Counted from the first letter of the stretch, positions 46,473 through 57,747 are shown. The stretch is DNA of 64,000 nucleotides from Cordylochernes scorpioides (GCA_030710605.1 CP092863.1:135313069-135377068); one strand, 5' to 3'. Notes: generated by a model not told the origin, from the letters alone. Numbers and translations are program-made.

Positions 46473-46902
46473 TTTTAGGTAAATCAGCCCATACCAATTC
46501 TCAGTGCATGTTTTTATGCTATTTACAACTATTGGCCTCTAGGCAAAAAAAAAAAAAACAAATTATCTATTCACACCGCATGATAAAAGGTCAAAATTAT
46601 TCTATCAAGGCAATAGTAGAGTCAACAACTACTCTTTAAACATCAATCATACCTTCTTTTATCATCTTTCTACAGTCCTTCTATCAGCCTCTACCGTCTA
46701 TTTACAACCTCATTGTCAACTTTCCATCGACTTTATCTCTTTCAACACCTCTTCACATCTTTCAACACTCTCTCTCTGTCGATTTTCGACATCCTTCGAC
46801 ACCCTTTTACTACATCTCTTTCCATCTCTTTCAACACTTCTTTCTGTCGATTTCCACCCTTTTCACCATCCTTCTATCGACACCATTCAACTCTTTTTCA
46901 TC

Positions 46903-47154
46903 ATATCTCTTAACGCCATTCAACTCTTTTTCATCCCTCTGGAGTTTCCTCGAAACCCGTCATCGGGAACAAATCCCGATATTACGCTAACCCACTTTGA
47001 TATCGCAGGGGTCCTTTAATATCTCTTAACATTTCTCTCTTTCGACACCATTCGACCCTTTTTCATCCTATCTCTTAACGCCATTCAACTCTTTTTCATC
47101 CCCCTGGAGTTTCCTCGAAACCCGTCATCGGGAACAAATCCCGATATTACGCTA
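46903..47154 (+). repeat. Direct repeat with conserved hairpin (LINE tail?)
   Basis: Two 87-bp copies (46903-46990, 47068-47154) contain CTGGAGTTTCCTCGAAACCC and CATCGGGAACAAATCCCGAT. They are nearly identical and 165 bp apart, embedded in pyrimidine-rich TTTCAACAC/TTTCATC repeats (46700-47100). Confidence 0.6.
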
Positions 47155-47637
47155 AATGGGTTACACTTAGTTGCCAAAAATTTAAACTAGACCAAATGTC
47201 TACACTTACAAATGTATGGACATGTGAAAATTTGAAGATTTTAACATAAAAGTTCAAATTCAAAGTTTTGAAAATAAAAAAGATTCTATAAAAGAAAGAT
47301 TTTTGCTTAATTTGATCTCTCCCATTTAATATATATTAAAATTTTACGAAATGACTGATTCTTATACAGCTTTCTATATATATACACGTTCTTAATGTTC
47401 ACATTAGTGACTATGGTCTTCGCCCACATCACAAAGTCTACACCTTGTCGGCCTTCTCTCACGTCATAAAGCTGACGAATTTTGACAGTTATCTTATCTG
47501 GACTTTGAACTGGTACTGTTTGGTTACTGCAAGGTGATACAACTTATTTACTTAAAAGGTACAAGATATGCAAATCCAGGATTTTTACTGCAAAAGTGTT
47601 TGTCTATCCTGTTCCTGAGAATTTCCCTGTTCTGTAT

Positions 47638-47720
47638 ATATCGTCCCTACAACTGCAAACTATCGAATGTGAAAAATTCAATTTTTCACATTCGATAGTT
47701 TGCAGTTGTAGGGACGATAT
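47638..47720. repeat. Perfect 40-bp inverted repeat with 3-base loop
   Basis: The left arm (47638-47677, starting ATATCGTCCCTACAACTGCA) and right arm (47681-47720) are exactly complementary over 40 bases, with loop TCA. The DNA or RNA would fold into a single long hairpin. No flanking duplication is evident. No coding role is apparent. Confidence 0.85.
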
Positions 47721-49262
47721 GTCTAGAGTGCTTCTGTTGGAAACATTAGCTATGCACGCACTCTGTTTTACATATATCAAGGTTTTTCGTAATGTTTCTT
47801 TCTTTAGTCCAGCCTGAACTTTTTCAGCTAAAATAAAAATAAATTTGGTATCATTGTATTAGATTGTTCTACTCGTTATGCTAGGATTACATTTGTTCAC
47901 AACGCGGTGGTTCAAAAATTACTATCGATTGTAGACTAACTTCTCTCACGTCCTCGATGATATTGAGTATTTTGACCTGACCTGGTTTGACTCAGCACGC
48001 TTTCCCATCGAAGTCTCACTAGAACACGGAATTGAATGTTCAAATTATATATATCATAATGGTACTAAAGATTTATCTCGTTAAGACCTGGCTGTCGCAG
48101 TGATTTCTCGTGGTATGACAGAGGTGAACCGAGCCTAGACACATCTGAGTAGGTGCAGGTTGGCATAACTATATCTTGCGTAGATTAACTTGGCATGTCG
48201 GTTAGTCAATCTTGGAAAATCTGAGCGAATTAGGTGCATCAGCCTTGCTTTCTACACATCCCGCCACAATGACCCACTCTTCAATTGGTTCACGTCACGT
48301 GGTTTTACGCTCGGTGGCGTCCATCGGGATATTATGTTCTATGTCATTCTTCCCTCACGTACACCTTCGTGAGCATCTTTAAATCTTACTGGGTAATGTA
48401 CAATTTTCCTCAGGCAAATTGCATGCTCCGACATCCATTGTTTAATACTACGCAAGATACCCTTCTTAATATTCAAGACCTATTCTCGACCTCCCAGAAA
48501 TGTAGTTTTTGCTACTGGTTACCAATGTCTAATGTCACATTTCATAAAACTACGAAAGCCGATGTTGAAACGAGTTTTAGGTCTGTTGTGATGCTATAAT
48601 CCTTTCTTTTGTTACTGGCTTCTGCTACCAAATACTCTGAAGGTGGTGGAGTAGATAAGGGTTTCTGGAAGGGCTTATCAAACCAGTCAAGTGCAAACAT
48701 ACACGAGGTGCAAGGTTCATTATCATTGCTTATCTAAGGTCACCTGTAAATATATATCTAATAAATTGCTAAGTTCGCGTATTGCGTTTAATTCCGAAAT
48801 AGTGCTATTAAATTCCAAAGGATGCAGGATAAAAAATATGATTTCGTTCTTTGGCTGGAGTTAAAGAAAAGAAACAAAATTTTACTAATTTCCTTTAAAC
48901 GAACATAAAAGGAAAGCGTTCCCCACCAGATCCTGTACATGGAATATCATACTATAAAAATCGTTATCAGATTGGATATGTAGTGTAATTCTTATGATAA
49001 TACTAAATAATAAGTTGTAAATGGGATTATATGCAGTAACTATCTGTGATGTGCGTGACACATACATACACGTCATGTAAAAATATTATCTAAGGTGACT
49101 CAAGCAAAATTTATCGAGAGAAAAATAAATACTTCATATCTAAAAAAAAAAAAAACTGTATACTTGATCAAACGTATTTCCTGTATAAACTAAAGTAACC
49201 TAAAAAAAAAATTAAGTGGTGTGAAATTACTTAATTACCATATATAAGATTTTTATATAAAT
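47721..49262. other. Unclassified region
   Basis: Less AT-rich at 47900-48600 but with only short ORFs, none with a known domain. It could be old transposon or non-coding sequence. Confidence 0.35.
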
Positions 49263-49275
49263 AAGTCCCTTTCAT

Positions 49276-49585
49276 TTTTTTTTTGCTTATCCCTAGTACA
49301 CGTGGTACAGGCCATGATAATCATGGTGGGTAGTTAGCGACTGCTTTTTACTGTAAGCGCACCACATGTCTACACATGTGAAAGCAGTTCGACTTTGCAC
49401 TTACAAATGTGCCAGAGCCCCGTTTGGTTACTTGCACTCGCTGGTGGGGTTGGACTTTTGCAAGAATCGGGGGGCCATTGGAGCATTTTTTTTTTTAAAC
49501 AGAAAAAAGTGTCCAATGCGGGGATCGAACCCGGGTCGTAGTGGTCGTAAACCAAACGGTTTAACCAGCCTTCCACCGACCCCCC
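49276..49585 (-). mobile_element. tRNA-derived SINE (family A), intact
   Basis: A full-length reverse copy, poly-T at 49276 and tRNA-like head to 49585, flanked by an exact 12-bp target duplication AGTCCCTTTCAT (49264-49275, 49586-49597). The B box GGTTCGATCCC is well kept. It is the best-preserved member here. Confidence 0.9.
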
Positions 49586-49597
49586 AGTCCCTTTCAT

Positions 49598-50033
49598 AAT
49601 AATCTAGAGTGCAATATGTAAATATATGCGATAAATAGATAAAAAGAATCACAATAAGAGTTATTGCGATACAAATAAGAATAATCTTAAAGATGATATG
49701 CGGATCATATTTATAATATTCAATAGCTTCACAACGTTTAAAAAATGTTATTTATGAAGACATTCTATCGTTTGTACCTAAAAGAATAACTAAATATGGG
49801 GGGGGGGGGGGGGGAGGTTCCTATGCATATCATATCCGTACAAAAAAATCCGTACAATAATATACATGTAAATTTGTAAATATTTAAATCTAAGTTCTAA
49901 TTTGTTTGCTGTTTTGTTTTCTCTGTATTAGGCGCAAATATTTCAATATCGCGCCTGGTTGATTAATAACTTAAATTAAAAAAAAAAAATTGAAACAAAA
50001 GAATATGCTTTTAGTAAATATACTTGATATTTC
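49598..50033. other. AT-rich spacer with a G-run
   Basis: A run of about 16 G (49799-49814) is the only notable feature. Its length may be unreliable. Confidence 0.5.
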
Positions 50034-50303
50034 TTATATTCCATTATGTGAAAAAGTCATATTTTTCTTTGAATAATGAATTCGAATTGATGTTAATATT
50101 TTTCTTGATAAAACTAAAAATGCAAATAGTGAAATAAATAAAAGTGTTATATGTACTATATATTTTTTAGAATTTTCTATAGCAGTTACTCTATCGAAAA
50201 ATGATTTAGTTTTTAGGACATTTATAGAGTTCCTACTGTAACGAAATGATTTGGGAATCAGGCCTGGCTGGGGCTCATAGGTTTCTAAAATACGATTAAT
50301 CAT
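50034..50303 (-). CDS. Small predicted membrane protein (89 aa), unrecognised
   Basis: An open frame of 89 codons with one strong hydrophobic segment, IVHITLLFISLFAFLVLS (about residues 49-66), flanked by basic residues. It lies 156 bases downstream of the kinase-like ORF on the same strand. I recognise no family. The length is short enough for a chance ORF in AT-rich DNA; proximity to the kinase ORF is the only support. Confidence 0.3.
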   Translation of the reverse strand: MINRILETYEPQPGLIPKSFRYSRNSINVLKTKSFFDRVTAIENSKKYIVHITLLFISLFAFLVLSRKILTSIRIHYSKKNMTFSHNGI

Positions 50304-50459
50304 ATAGCTCTACTAATTTGGCTGGTCATCTTGAATAACTGTTTGTGTGGTTATGTACACTCATTATGGGATTTTCTATATCATACACAATAAATTTATT
50401 TTATTTTCAGAACACACTGGTGGAAAATACATTCCATACCTACATTCAAAAACAAACAG

Positions 50460-51362
50460 TTATAAAATGTTACAGCAATTGTAGAAGTCGGAAAAATCCA
50501 GGTTTCCATTCGGATCCGAGGTGCGTTTGGCTGCGTGGTAGAGTTCAACCAAGTTGTTTACATTCCGCGCAAATCGAGGGTTGCCATGCAGAAAGTGGTA
50601 AAGATCGCTCATGTCGATCAAGTTGTAGGATAGGTCGCTTTCTGCGAATGTGGAGCGCTCGAAGTCGATCAGTTTCCCGTAAAACCCACGAGTTAGGATG
50701 GGGAAACTTCTATTTCCGACATTGTAAATAAGTGCCGACTTTTCCCCCTTTTGAACCAACACATTCCTCTGATGGATATCATTATGAGCGAAACCTATCT
50801 CAACCTCCGCTTCAGCGAGAAACAAGCAAATCTGACAGAAAACACTCCATTGTACTTGGCGTTCGATTTGTTTGTTTTGAACAAGGCTGTCGAGAGTCTC
50901 TCCTCCAAAGGGCATTCTGTAAACAATAAACAGCTTCAGACTTTCTCCGTCCTCTTTCCTCGGTGTAGCCACTTTGAGCATCCGGCAGTAGTCAAAGAAC
51001 ACGTGAAGCTGATCCTCCACCATCCAGTATGACGTGAAGCAGCACGTATTCTCGCGGTGTCGAGGCAATATCCGCAGTTCGTCTACCACTCCCATCTCTT
51101 GTCTGACTTGGGACAGTTTGACTTCCTTAACACCGTAGATCTCTGGGCCGGCACTGTCTTCGATCCCAACAATCCTGTAAGCAACTGACCTGTTCCCATT
51201 GTTGTCAACTTCGTAAAGGCAGATTGCAGTTAATCCTCTCGCCAAAGGACGAAGAGTCCTTCCACTGAAGATATCCTCAAATTTGACAAAATCATTCCCA
51301 GCGGAATTGGGGATGAACTCTCTAGCCTGCTGCCTGATGGTAAACATTTGAAGTAATAACAC
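50460..51362 (-). CDS. Atypical protein kinase-like protein (300 aa, intronless)
   Basis: A continuous 300-codon frame in otherwise gene-poor DNA. It has a plausible kinase order: a β3-like lysine in YGVKEVKL (about residue 79), a possible αC glutamate nearby, the catalytic loop FAHNDIHQRNVLV (Asp about 195, Asn about 200, in HxDxxxxN form), and GKLIDFERS, where Glu replaces the Gly of DFG (Asp about 233). A glycine-rich loop is not obvious. The DFE variant and the short C-lobe recall haspin-like and some large-DNA-virus kinases, but I cannot assign a family. There are two start options, at residues 1 and 6. It could be a host retrogene or an endogenised viral gene. Confidence 0.7.
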   Translation of the reverse strand: MLLLQMFTIRQQAREFIPNSAGNDFVKFEDIFSGRTLRPLARGLTAICLYEVDNNGNRSVAYRIVGIEDSAGPEIYGVKEVKLSQVRQEMGVVDELRILPRHRENTCCFTSYWMVEDQLHVFFDYCRMLKVATPRKEDGESLKLFIVYRMPFGGETLDSLVQNKQIERQVQWSVFCQICLFLAEAEVEIGFAHNDIHQRNVLVQKGEKSALIYNVGNRSFPILTRGFYGKLIDFERSTFAESDLSYNLIDMSDLYHFLHGNPRFARNVNNLVELYHAAKRTSDPNGNLDFSDFYNCCNIL

Positions 51363-51930
51363 GCTCCGTTTTTAAAAAAAAAAATATTGTAATTTAAATA
51401 AATGATTGAACTCTCAGTATGTAAACTAGTTATAATCTTTGTTGAGTGACATGTGACTAGAAGTTAACTCTGTGATAGGACTCCATAATATTTCCTTATC
51501 TTATCATACATAACCGAATTCCAAATCAATGTTAGACGTAGTTATTCATCAATAATAACCTTCAAATCTAATGGCATATTACTTGATTAGATAATGAGTA
51601 GTGTTGTTTCATATTTGATGCGCATTTGGATTAAATTTAATTAAATTTGTTTAATATTTTTTACTGATGTATTTTAACAAATTCTATTTAATATACTTTT
51701 TGTTATTCTTTCTATATTTGACAACACTGTCGTTATTTGATTTCTTTCGACATCAGCACGAAGAGAGACAATTTTTGAAAGGATTCAATATATTATAAAA
51801 CACGATTTACAAGGTTGTCCCAAAAGTTCGTAAACACTTGCAAAAAAATTGAAATACCAGTATATTATTCGCTATAATATTATTCGCCGTTATGTATAAT
51901 GTCTTGTATTATGTATAAAGTAATTGTATT
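51363..51930. other. AT-rich spacer with a mariner-like TIR scrap
   Basis: At about 51809 ACAAGGTTGTCCCAAAAGTT resembles the terminal sequence at 51931, so a second mariner-like end may lie here. Nothing else is seen. Confidence 0.4.
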
Positions 51931-52640
51931 ACAAGGTATGTCCCATAAGTTCCGGACTGGGTCCATAAAAAAAAAAGTAAGATATTTTTAAAAAATATAA
52001 TAAAACTTTTCAAAGTAATCCCCCCTTGCTTCAACGCACCAGTGCCATCGTTTCTCCCAATTGTCGAAACAGTTTTTATAGGCCTCTTTTGGAATGCTCT
52101 TCAATGCCAACAGCGATTTTTTCTATTATGTCATCCCTGGTGTCAAAATGTCTTCCTTTTAGAACTTTTTAGCTTTAAGTTTGGGGAACAGGAAAAAAGT
52201 CATTTGGTGCGATGTCTGGGGAATAGGGTGGTTGAGGTAGGATTTGTGTCCCGTTTTTCGCCAAAAAACTCGACACCAAGTGCGCTGTGTGAGGGCGGGC
52301 ATTGTCATGGTGCAGGATCCAGTCACCATTAGTCCATTTTTCTGGCCTTTTTTTTTTTCGAATCGCTTCCCTTAGACTGCGAAGAATGCCCAAATACATT
52401 TCCTTAATAACTGTTTTGGCCTGCAGGAAGATACTCGTGATGAACAATGTCCTTGTTATCCAAAAAAGCGACCAGAAACACCTTGTTACTGGATTTCAAT
52501 ATCCCGGATTTTTTGGGGTCCAGGCTCACCTTGACCTCTCCACTCGGCAGATTGACGCTTGGTTTCAGGGTCATAGCCATAGACCCGTGTCTCGTCGCCT
52601 GTGATTATCTTGTCTTTCCATTGGACAACAAGATCGATCT
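51931..52640 (-). pseudogene. mariner transposase, C-terminal two thirds
   Basis: On the minus strand KWKDKIITGDETRVYGYDPE holds the first Asp of the DD34D triad, HHDNARPHTA the second and PPYSPDIAPNDFF the third. LFPKLK and a long tail follow in another frame. The end at 51931 reads ACAAGGTATGTCCCATAAGT, probably the TIR. The N-terminal DNA-binding part is missing, cut at the LINE at 52650. Confidence 0.8.
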
Positions 52641-52649
52641 TTATTTAGT

Positions 52650-54462
52650 CATATAAACGAAGATACAGTTTTAAGTGTTAGTAAGGGGGGGGGGGGGGTA
52701 CATTCAAAATCTTTTCTTATGAAGAATTTGTAAATATCGTACTTAGTCCTATTAAAAAACCGTCGGAGCTCTGGCTTGGCGCGGTCCATGACGAAGTCGG
52801 CGGGGCTGTATCTGTATAAAGGGTCGGTGTTTCGGCAGTCGTTCTTCATTTGTTCGATCAAATGCTGTATCTCAGGGCACTCTACGTAGCGGTTGTAAAA
52901 TGTCCGGCGGTCCTAGGCAGGCGGAGCACGCTTGTTTTCCATTCCTGGTCGGGTAGGGCAAGGCTCGTATTTTCAGGCGCCATGCTATGTCATCATAAAT
53001 GTTTCGTTTTTTTGTGCCAGCTGGGTGCGGCGTTTAAAGAGCCATTTGAAGCCTTTTCGTTTGAAAATTTGAGATCAAAGTAAGTCGAGATAATTATCTC
53101 GCGTAGTGCGCTGCTCGTGAATCGGGAGAAGAGTCGTGATTTGTGGGTGATGGGCAGGTGCATGCAGGAACCATTATCTCTCGCTTTAAAATTCGTATTT
53201 TTTGTTTTGTTGTAGAGCTCAGTTAAGCTTTCAAAATCCTTCTTTATGTTCCGCGTGGCATGAGAGAAAAAGTCGTGTATTTCGCGCATATCACCGTTCT
53301 CATTAATAAAGTCTTTGAACCGTTTTAAGCGTCGGGTGCTAAAGACGGCGGGATTTTCGAGATATAGACTGTGTAGAAGATAACATTTCGGTAGAACAAG
53401 GTGTAAAAAATCGTTGCGCGAAAGTTGTTTAAAATCGATGCTGAAGTTGGGCGCGATATTTTTCCAGCTCGATAAAAATTGTTTTTCGCGCGACGATAAA
53501 AAAAAACTATGTAAATCGTAGTTAAACAGATTGTAGTAGTTTGTCGAATTTTTGTTTATAAAAAGAAAATCGTTTTCGTTTTTTACACCGTTTATGGACC
53601 TTTGTATACGTTTTAAAATGAAGAGGTCGCGCTGAGTAGCTAAGTGCAGCAGGCTGAGGCCACCCCTCTCGACGGCAGGCAAGTTATTGTCGATGTCGTC
53701 CAAGTTGTTTCCATATAGAGCGCGTCATCTAAATCTCTTTGTAATACGTTTAATATAGAATCGTTTTGGCAGGATGGCGTTTATCAAATAGGTAAATTTT
53801 GGTATGAAGTTCGAATTTAAAAATCGCGTCTTGAGGTGGAGGGGAGCGTTAAAATGTTTTCTTTAGCAATTACGGCTGAGTGGCGGAAGTAGGAACGAAG
53901 ATTTTCTGTTTGCATTTTGAGAGGCGTTTTGGAATTTTCAAAATGTATACCGAGGATGTCAATTGCGTCGTTCCGCATTTCTATATCTTCTGGCTTATCG
54001 GTCCTGCCGCTCCAATTGCCGCACCACAACCCCTTATTCTTCTTAAAATTAATAGCGATGCCGGATATTTTCTCAAAATTTTTGAAACAATTATAAATAC
54101 GCTTTAAAATCAGTTTCGTCTTTTAAAAATAAGATAAAATCGTCGGCATATGCATAAATCCCGGACGTAGAGCTGAGGTTTCGACGAAGATGGTATATGA
54201 GAGACGTCGTGGCAAATGAGGAAAGCAGCGCGGACAAGCCGCAGCCCTGTCGCACGCCTCTATTTACGCTGAATTCTGGAGAGCATTCGCCGTTCACGTC
54301 GATTTTTATTTTATTACCACTAAAGATGATTTTAACCCATTTCAAGGAAATATCGGGGATATCGAGCCTTTCCAGCGTAGCAATAATAAATGGTCTGTTG
54401 ATCGAATCGAAAGCTTTTTTTTGTAGATCGATTGTTACGATTGCGAGGGACGTATTAAATGA
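52650..54462 (-). pseudogene. LINE ORF2 (RT and C-terminal region)
   Basis: Minus-strand pieces in order: VNRGVRQGCGLSALLSSFAT and YAYADDFILFL (RT motifs B and C) at 54091-54345, IDILGIHFENSK at 53817-54029, then VERGGLSLLHLATQRDLFIL in the 236-codon frame to 52993, and MKNDCRNTDPLYRYSPADF to 52649. The order fits one non-LTR element whose 5' part is lost in the assembly gap. A run of 13 G at 52685 falls within the end. Confidence 0.75.
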
Positions 54463-54562
54463 NNNNNNNNNNNNNNNNNNNNNNNNNNNNNNNNNNNNNN
54501 NNNNNNNNNNNNNNNNNNNNNNNNNNNNNNNNNNNNNNNNNNNNNNNNNNNNNNNNNNNNNN
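54463..54562. other. Assembly gap (100 N)
   Basis: Exactly 100 N, inside or next to the LINE. True size unknown. Confidence 0.99.
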
Positions 54563-54639
54563 TCATGAGTCGATTTAATTTTAATACACTATTTTTTATT
54601 TTTTTTCTTCATTCTCAGCCCTTTTTGTTTTACATTTTT

Positions 54640-56530
54640 CGGTTATTCCTTATTAGGCCAAGCCATCGGAGAAGCAATCTTTCTCAGCGTTCCAATAGCT
54701 CTAGGTTTCAGCATTCTTACAGCCTGCGCGAAACCAGAGCACAGATATTCGAAGATTGCGTGAACAGTCAGCGCGTAAAGCCACTCTGCGGTCTTTAGAG
54801 ACACTGATCCCTCCATTCTCGCTTACAGGCGCATTCAGAGAGATATTATTCTACTCGGAGAAATACTAGAACAAATAATTTTTTCAGCAGCGTTTGGTCT
54901 TCTATGGAAAATGTGGGTTTTAATATTCTTTTGCTGTTGAATACTTTAAGCACCCTTTAATTTCCCTTGGGATGATGGACACTACATGCAGGTTTTGTGG
55001 GGCCTTAAGATGGAAAGATGAGTCTTCTGGAATGTGCTGTTCAAACGGGAAAGTCCGTTTGCCATTAATTGAGCTACCTCCCGCGCCAGTTCGCAGCCTA
55101 TTATCTGGAGAGAAATATGATTCAGTCCATTTTTTTTGCGAACTATTCGCAAATATAATTCCTGCTTCTAAATGACATCATTTGGGGTTGAAAACACAAA
55201 CCCACTCTGTTACTTTTCCAACCACATTTTCTATCCAAGGAAAGTTCTACCACAGAATAGGTTCACTTATGCCCTCTGAGAACCAGCCAGTAGATTTCTT
55301 CAGATCTATTTTATGGCAGTGATGATGATGATGATGATATTCAGACTGATCGAAGATGTCAGCAAATACAGGGAGTACGTCGTAATATTGTACAGGGTTT
55401 GCAGCGCATGTTGCACTAACACAATCTACTGGTTTAACAGTTTAAAACTGCACTTGAAAATCTCCCCAGTGATGCATACAGAGTTGTTGTAAATTGCTGA
55501 TCGGACACCTCCTGGTCAACATCCTAGACGGTATAATGCTCCTACAGCTAATGAGGTTGCGGTTGTCTTAGCTGTAATCAATTTGGCTCACGTGACACTG
55601 TTTTACGTCAGCGAGATAATGTACTGCAACATGTTAGCGACACACATCGCTTTTATGATGCCTTCAATATCCTTTAATTTTATGGAAAGGCCAAGAAGGA
55701 TATTCTTTTCATATTCCTCAGATCGACCCAAACACTAGACAGCCTTTGTCAAGTGAAATGTCTTCTATGGATTTTTATGGCTATTTTAATATGGTTCGAC
55801 GAAATACCAAATGTCATTGTTCAATTTGGCCAGCTCTTTCATCAATTCCTGGTCGATATGTATGCTAAGGTAGAAAGTGAACGTTTGCGCTATATTACGC
55901 TGCACCAGAGAAACTTGCGTGCAAGAGTTATATTCATTTGCGCGATGCCCTGTCAACTGATGCAAATATTAACCCTAATAGCTGGGTCAAAGGATCATTT
56001 TGCCATCAAGTTTTGTCAATAGTCCCAGATATTTGTCAGAATATACGCAGGATGCTTTTTGTTATGTTCGGAAATTTGGGCGTCCAGATCTTTTTATTAC
56101 TTTTACAAGTAACCCTCTTGGGAAGAGCTATCTGCAGCGTTGCTACCAGAACAAAAACGCTGGATAAGGCATGATATCACAGCTCGGGTTTTTCGGGAAA
56201 TAATTAGTTAAATTTATTGGGGCTCTAACAAAAGGCAATTGTATGGAGCAACAGTTGCGTGGATGTATTCTGTTGAATGGCAGAAAAGGGGACTTTCTCA
56301 TGCTCACATATTAGTTTTGCTAGCAAATAAGCTCCGTCCCACAGATAGACTCTGTTATATGTGCTGAGTTTCCAGATCCTATTCAAGACCCGATATTGTA
56401 TAACATTGTGGTTTAGAATTGATACATGGGCCTTGCGGTGAGTACAACCCTGTGTCCCCTGTATGAAGAATAGTAGCTGTTCTAAAAAATATCCGAAACA
56501 ATTTTTGCTGGAAACCCAGACTAATGAGAA
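54640..56530 (+). pseudogene. Helitron Rep/helicase gene, N-terminal half, decayed
   Basis: Arg/Ser-rich repeats (54640-54850) lead to CRFCGALRWKDESSGMCC and GKVRLPLIELPPAPVRSLL (54972-55100), the N-terminal domain of Helitron proteins. GKFYHRIGSLMP follows, then the Rep (HUH) motifs: FITFTSNPSWEEL near 56090 and YSVEWQKRGLSHAHILVLLA near 56275 with the two His. A degenerate IHGPCG follows near 56425. Rep nicks and joins DNA in rolling-circle transposition. Many stops and frameshifts are present, and the helicase domain is absent. It shows that an autonomous source once existed for the small Helitrons nearby. Confidence 0.8.
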
Positions 56531-56605
56531 TGGTTATCTACTTATATAATTGCCTTATTCTGTCTGTGTGAAGTTCACTGTGTGAAGTTCACGGCTAGAT
56601 TTTGG

Positions 56606-56935
56606 TCAGAATATAATATAAAAAGCCAACAATGAAGAATGAATGTAAGTTAAAAAGCCAACAATGAAGAGTAAATATGATATAAAAAGCCAACAATGAA
56701 GAATAAATGTAAGATAAAAAGCCAACAATGAAGAGTATATATATATAAAAAGCCAACAATGAAGAATGAATGTAAGATAAAAAGCCAACAATGAAGAGTA
56801 AATATGATATAAAAACCAACAATGAAGAATGAATGTAAGATAAAAAGCCAACAATGAAGAGTAAATGTAATATAAAAAGCCAACAATGAAGAATAAATGT
56901 AAGATAAAAAGCCAACAAAAAGAGTAAATCTACTT
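56606..56935. repeat. 32-bp minisatellite array 1
   Basis: Tandem units of about 32 bp built on ATAAAAAGCCAACAATGAAG. Two variants alternate: one with GAATGAATGTAAGAT and one with AGTAAATATGATAT. The lead-in CTACTTATATAATTGCCTTA resembles a Helitron 5' end. Confidence 0.85.
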
Positions 56936-57204
56936 ATATATTTGCCTTATCTGTCTGTTTGTCTGTTTGAAGCTCACGGATGGGATTTTTCATAACCATC
57001 GGTGGTTCAGTGGTAGAATGCTCGCCTGCCACGCGGGCGGTCTGGGTTCGATTCCCGGCCGATGCATTTTTTTTTTTACAATTTTTAAAACTCATTTATA
57101 TATTATACAAGAATGACATCCACGGCGCCAATTTATAATTGTAACGAATAGTATTTGAATAAAAGCATTTAATCGGGTAAAACCCGGGCGTTGCCGGGTC
57201 ATTC
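56927..57204 (+). mobile_element. Helitron with an internal tRNA-Gly
   Basis: It opens TCTACTTATATATTTGCC followed by TCTGTCTGTTTG, contains the tRNA-Gly at 56996-57066, and then the shared 3' region (ACGGCGCCAATTTATAATTG; GGGTAAAACCCGGGCG) with the terminal hairpin, slightly shortened. CTAG is degraded. Unlike the 6.6-kb copy, both ends are present around the tRNA. Confidence 0.65.
56996..57066 (+). tRNA. tRNA-Gly (GCC), one acceptor mismatch
   Basis: Identical in architecture to 6877-6947: anticodon loop CTGCCAC, B box GGTTCGATTCC, then T-run. The first base is C instead of G, so the 1-72 pair is lost. It may be a tRNA pseudogene. Confidence 0.75.
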
Positions 57205-57534
57205 TTATATAATAATTGTATAAACGAATGCAAGACAAAATCACCGCGAATGTTTCTTTTTTTAAGGCAATTTTTTTTATGGCAATTATCGTTATTTATC
57301 GTTAATTTTTGTTCCATTTTATTAAAAAAAAAACGATATGGTGCCTTTAAAAAATGATCTTTATTACTATGCAGTTTTCTATTTAGTCAATATACCTAAG
57401 TTAATGTTGCAAATGTAATTATCTCTATCGATTTAGTAGGTGAATGCAAAAAAAAAAATCGACATGATGAAATCTTTATGAAAATTCACATTTTTATTTT
57501 ATATTTTCAAGACACAAAACAGTTTGGGGCCGTT
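57205..57534. other. AT-rich spacer
   Basis: Short poly-A/T tracts and no gene signal. Confidence 0.5.
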
Positions 57535-57747
57535 TCACAAGAGAGACATCCACGGCGCCAATTATAATTGTAACGAATAGTATTTTAATTAAAACATTTT
57601 AAAAACACACAGTTTGGAACGGGACGTTTCACAAGAGTGACATCCATGGCGCCAATTTATAATTGTAACGAAGTATTTGAATTAAAACGTTTTTAAAATA
57701 TATACGCACTCGGGTAAACCCGGGCGTTGCCCGGGCCATTCGTCTAG
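57535..57747 (+). mobile_element. Helitron 3' end with repeated internal unit
   Basis: The phrase GACATCCACGGCGCCAATT plus TATAATTGTAACGAA occurs twice (57545, 57639). The element ends with the hairpin ACCCGGGC-GTT-GCCCGGGC and CTAG (57744-57747) before a T. It has the same terminus as Helitron A. Confidence 0.7.

Noticed and set aside
49799..49814. G-run as a quadruplex regulator
   Set aside because: A simple homopolymer with no nearby gene. Length is prone to error. The same holds for 52685-52697.
56606..56935. Possible CRISPR-like array
   Set aside because: Unit length and spacing are continuous with no unique spacers, and the sequence is eukaryotic. It is a minisatellite.
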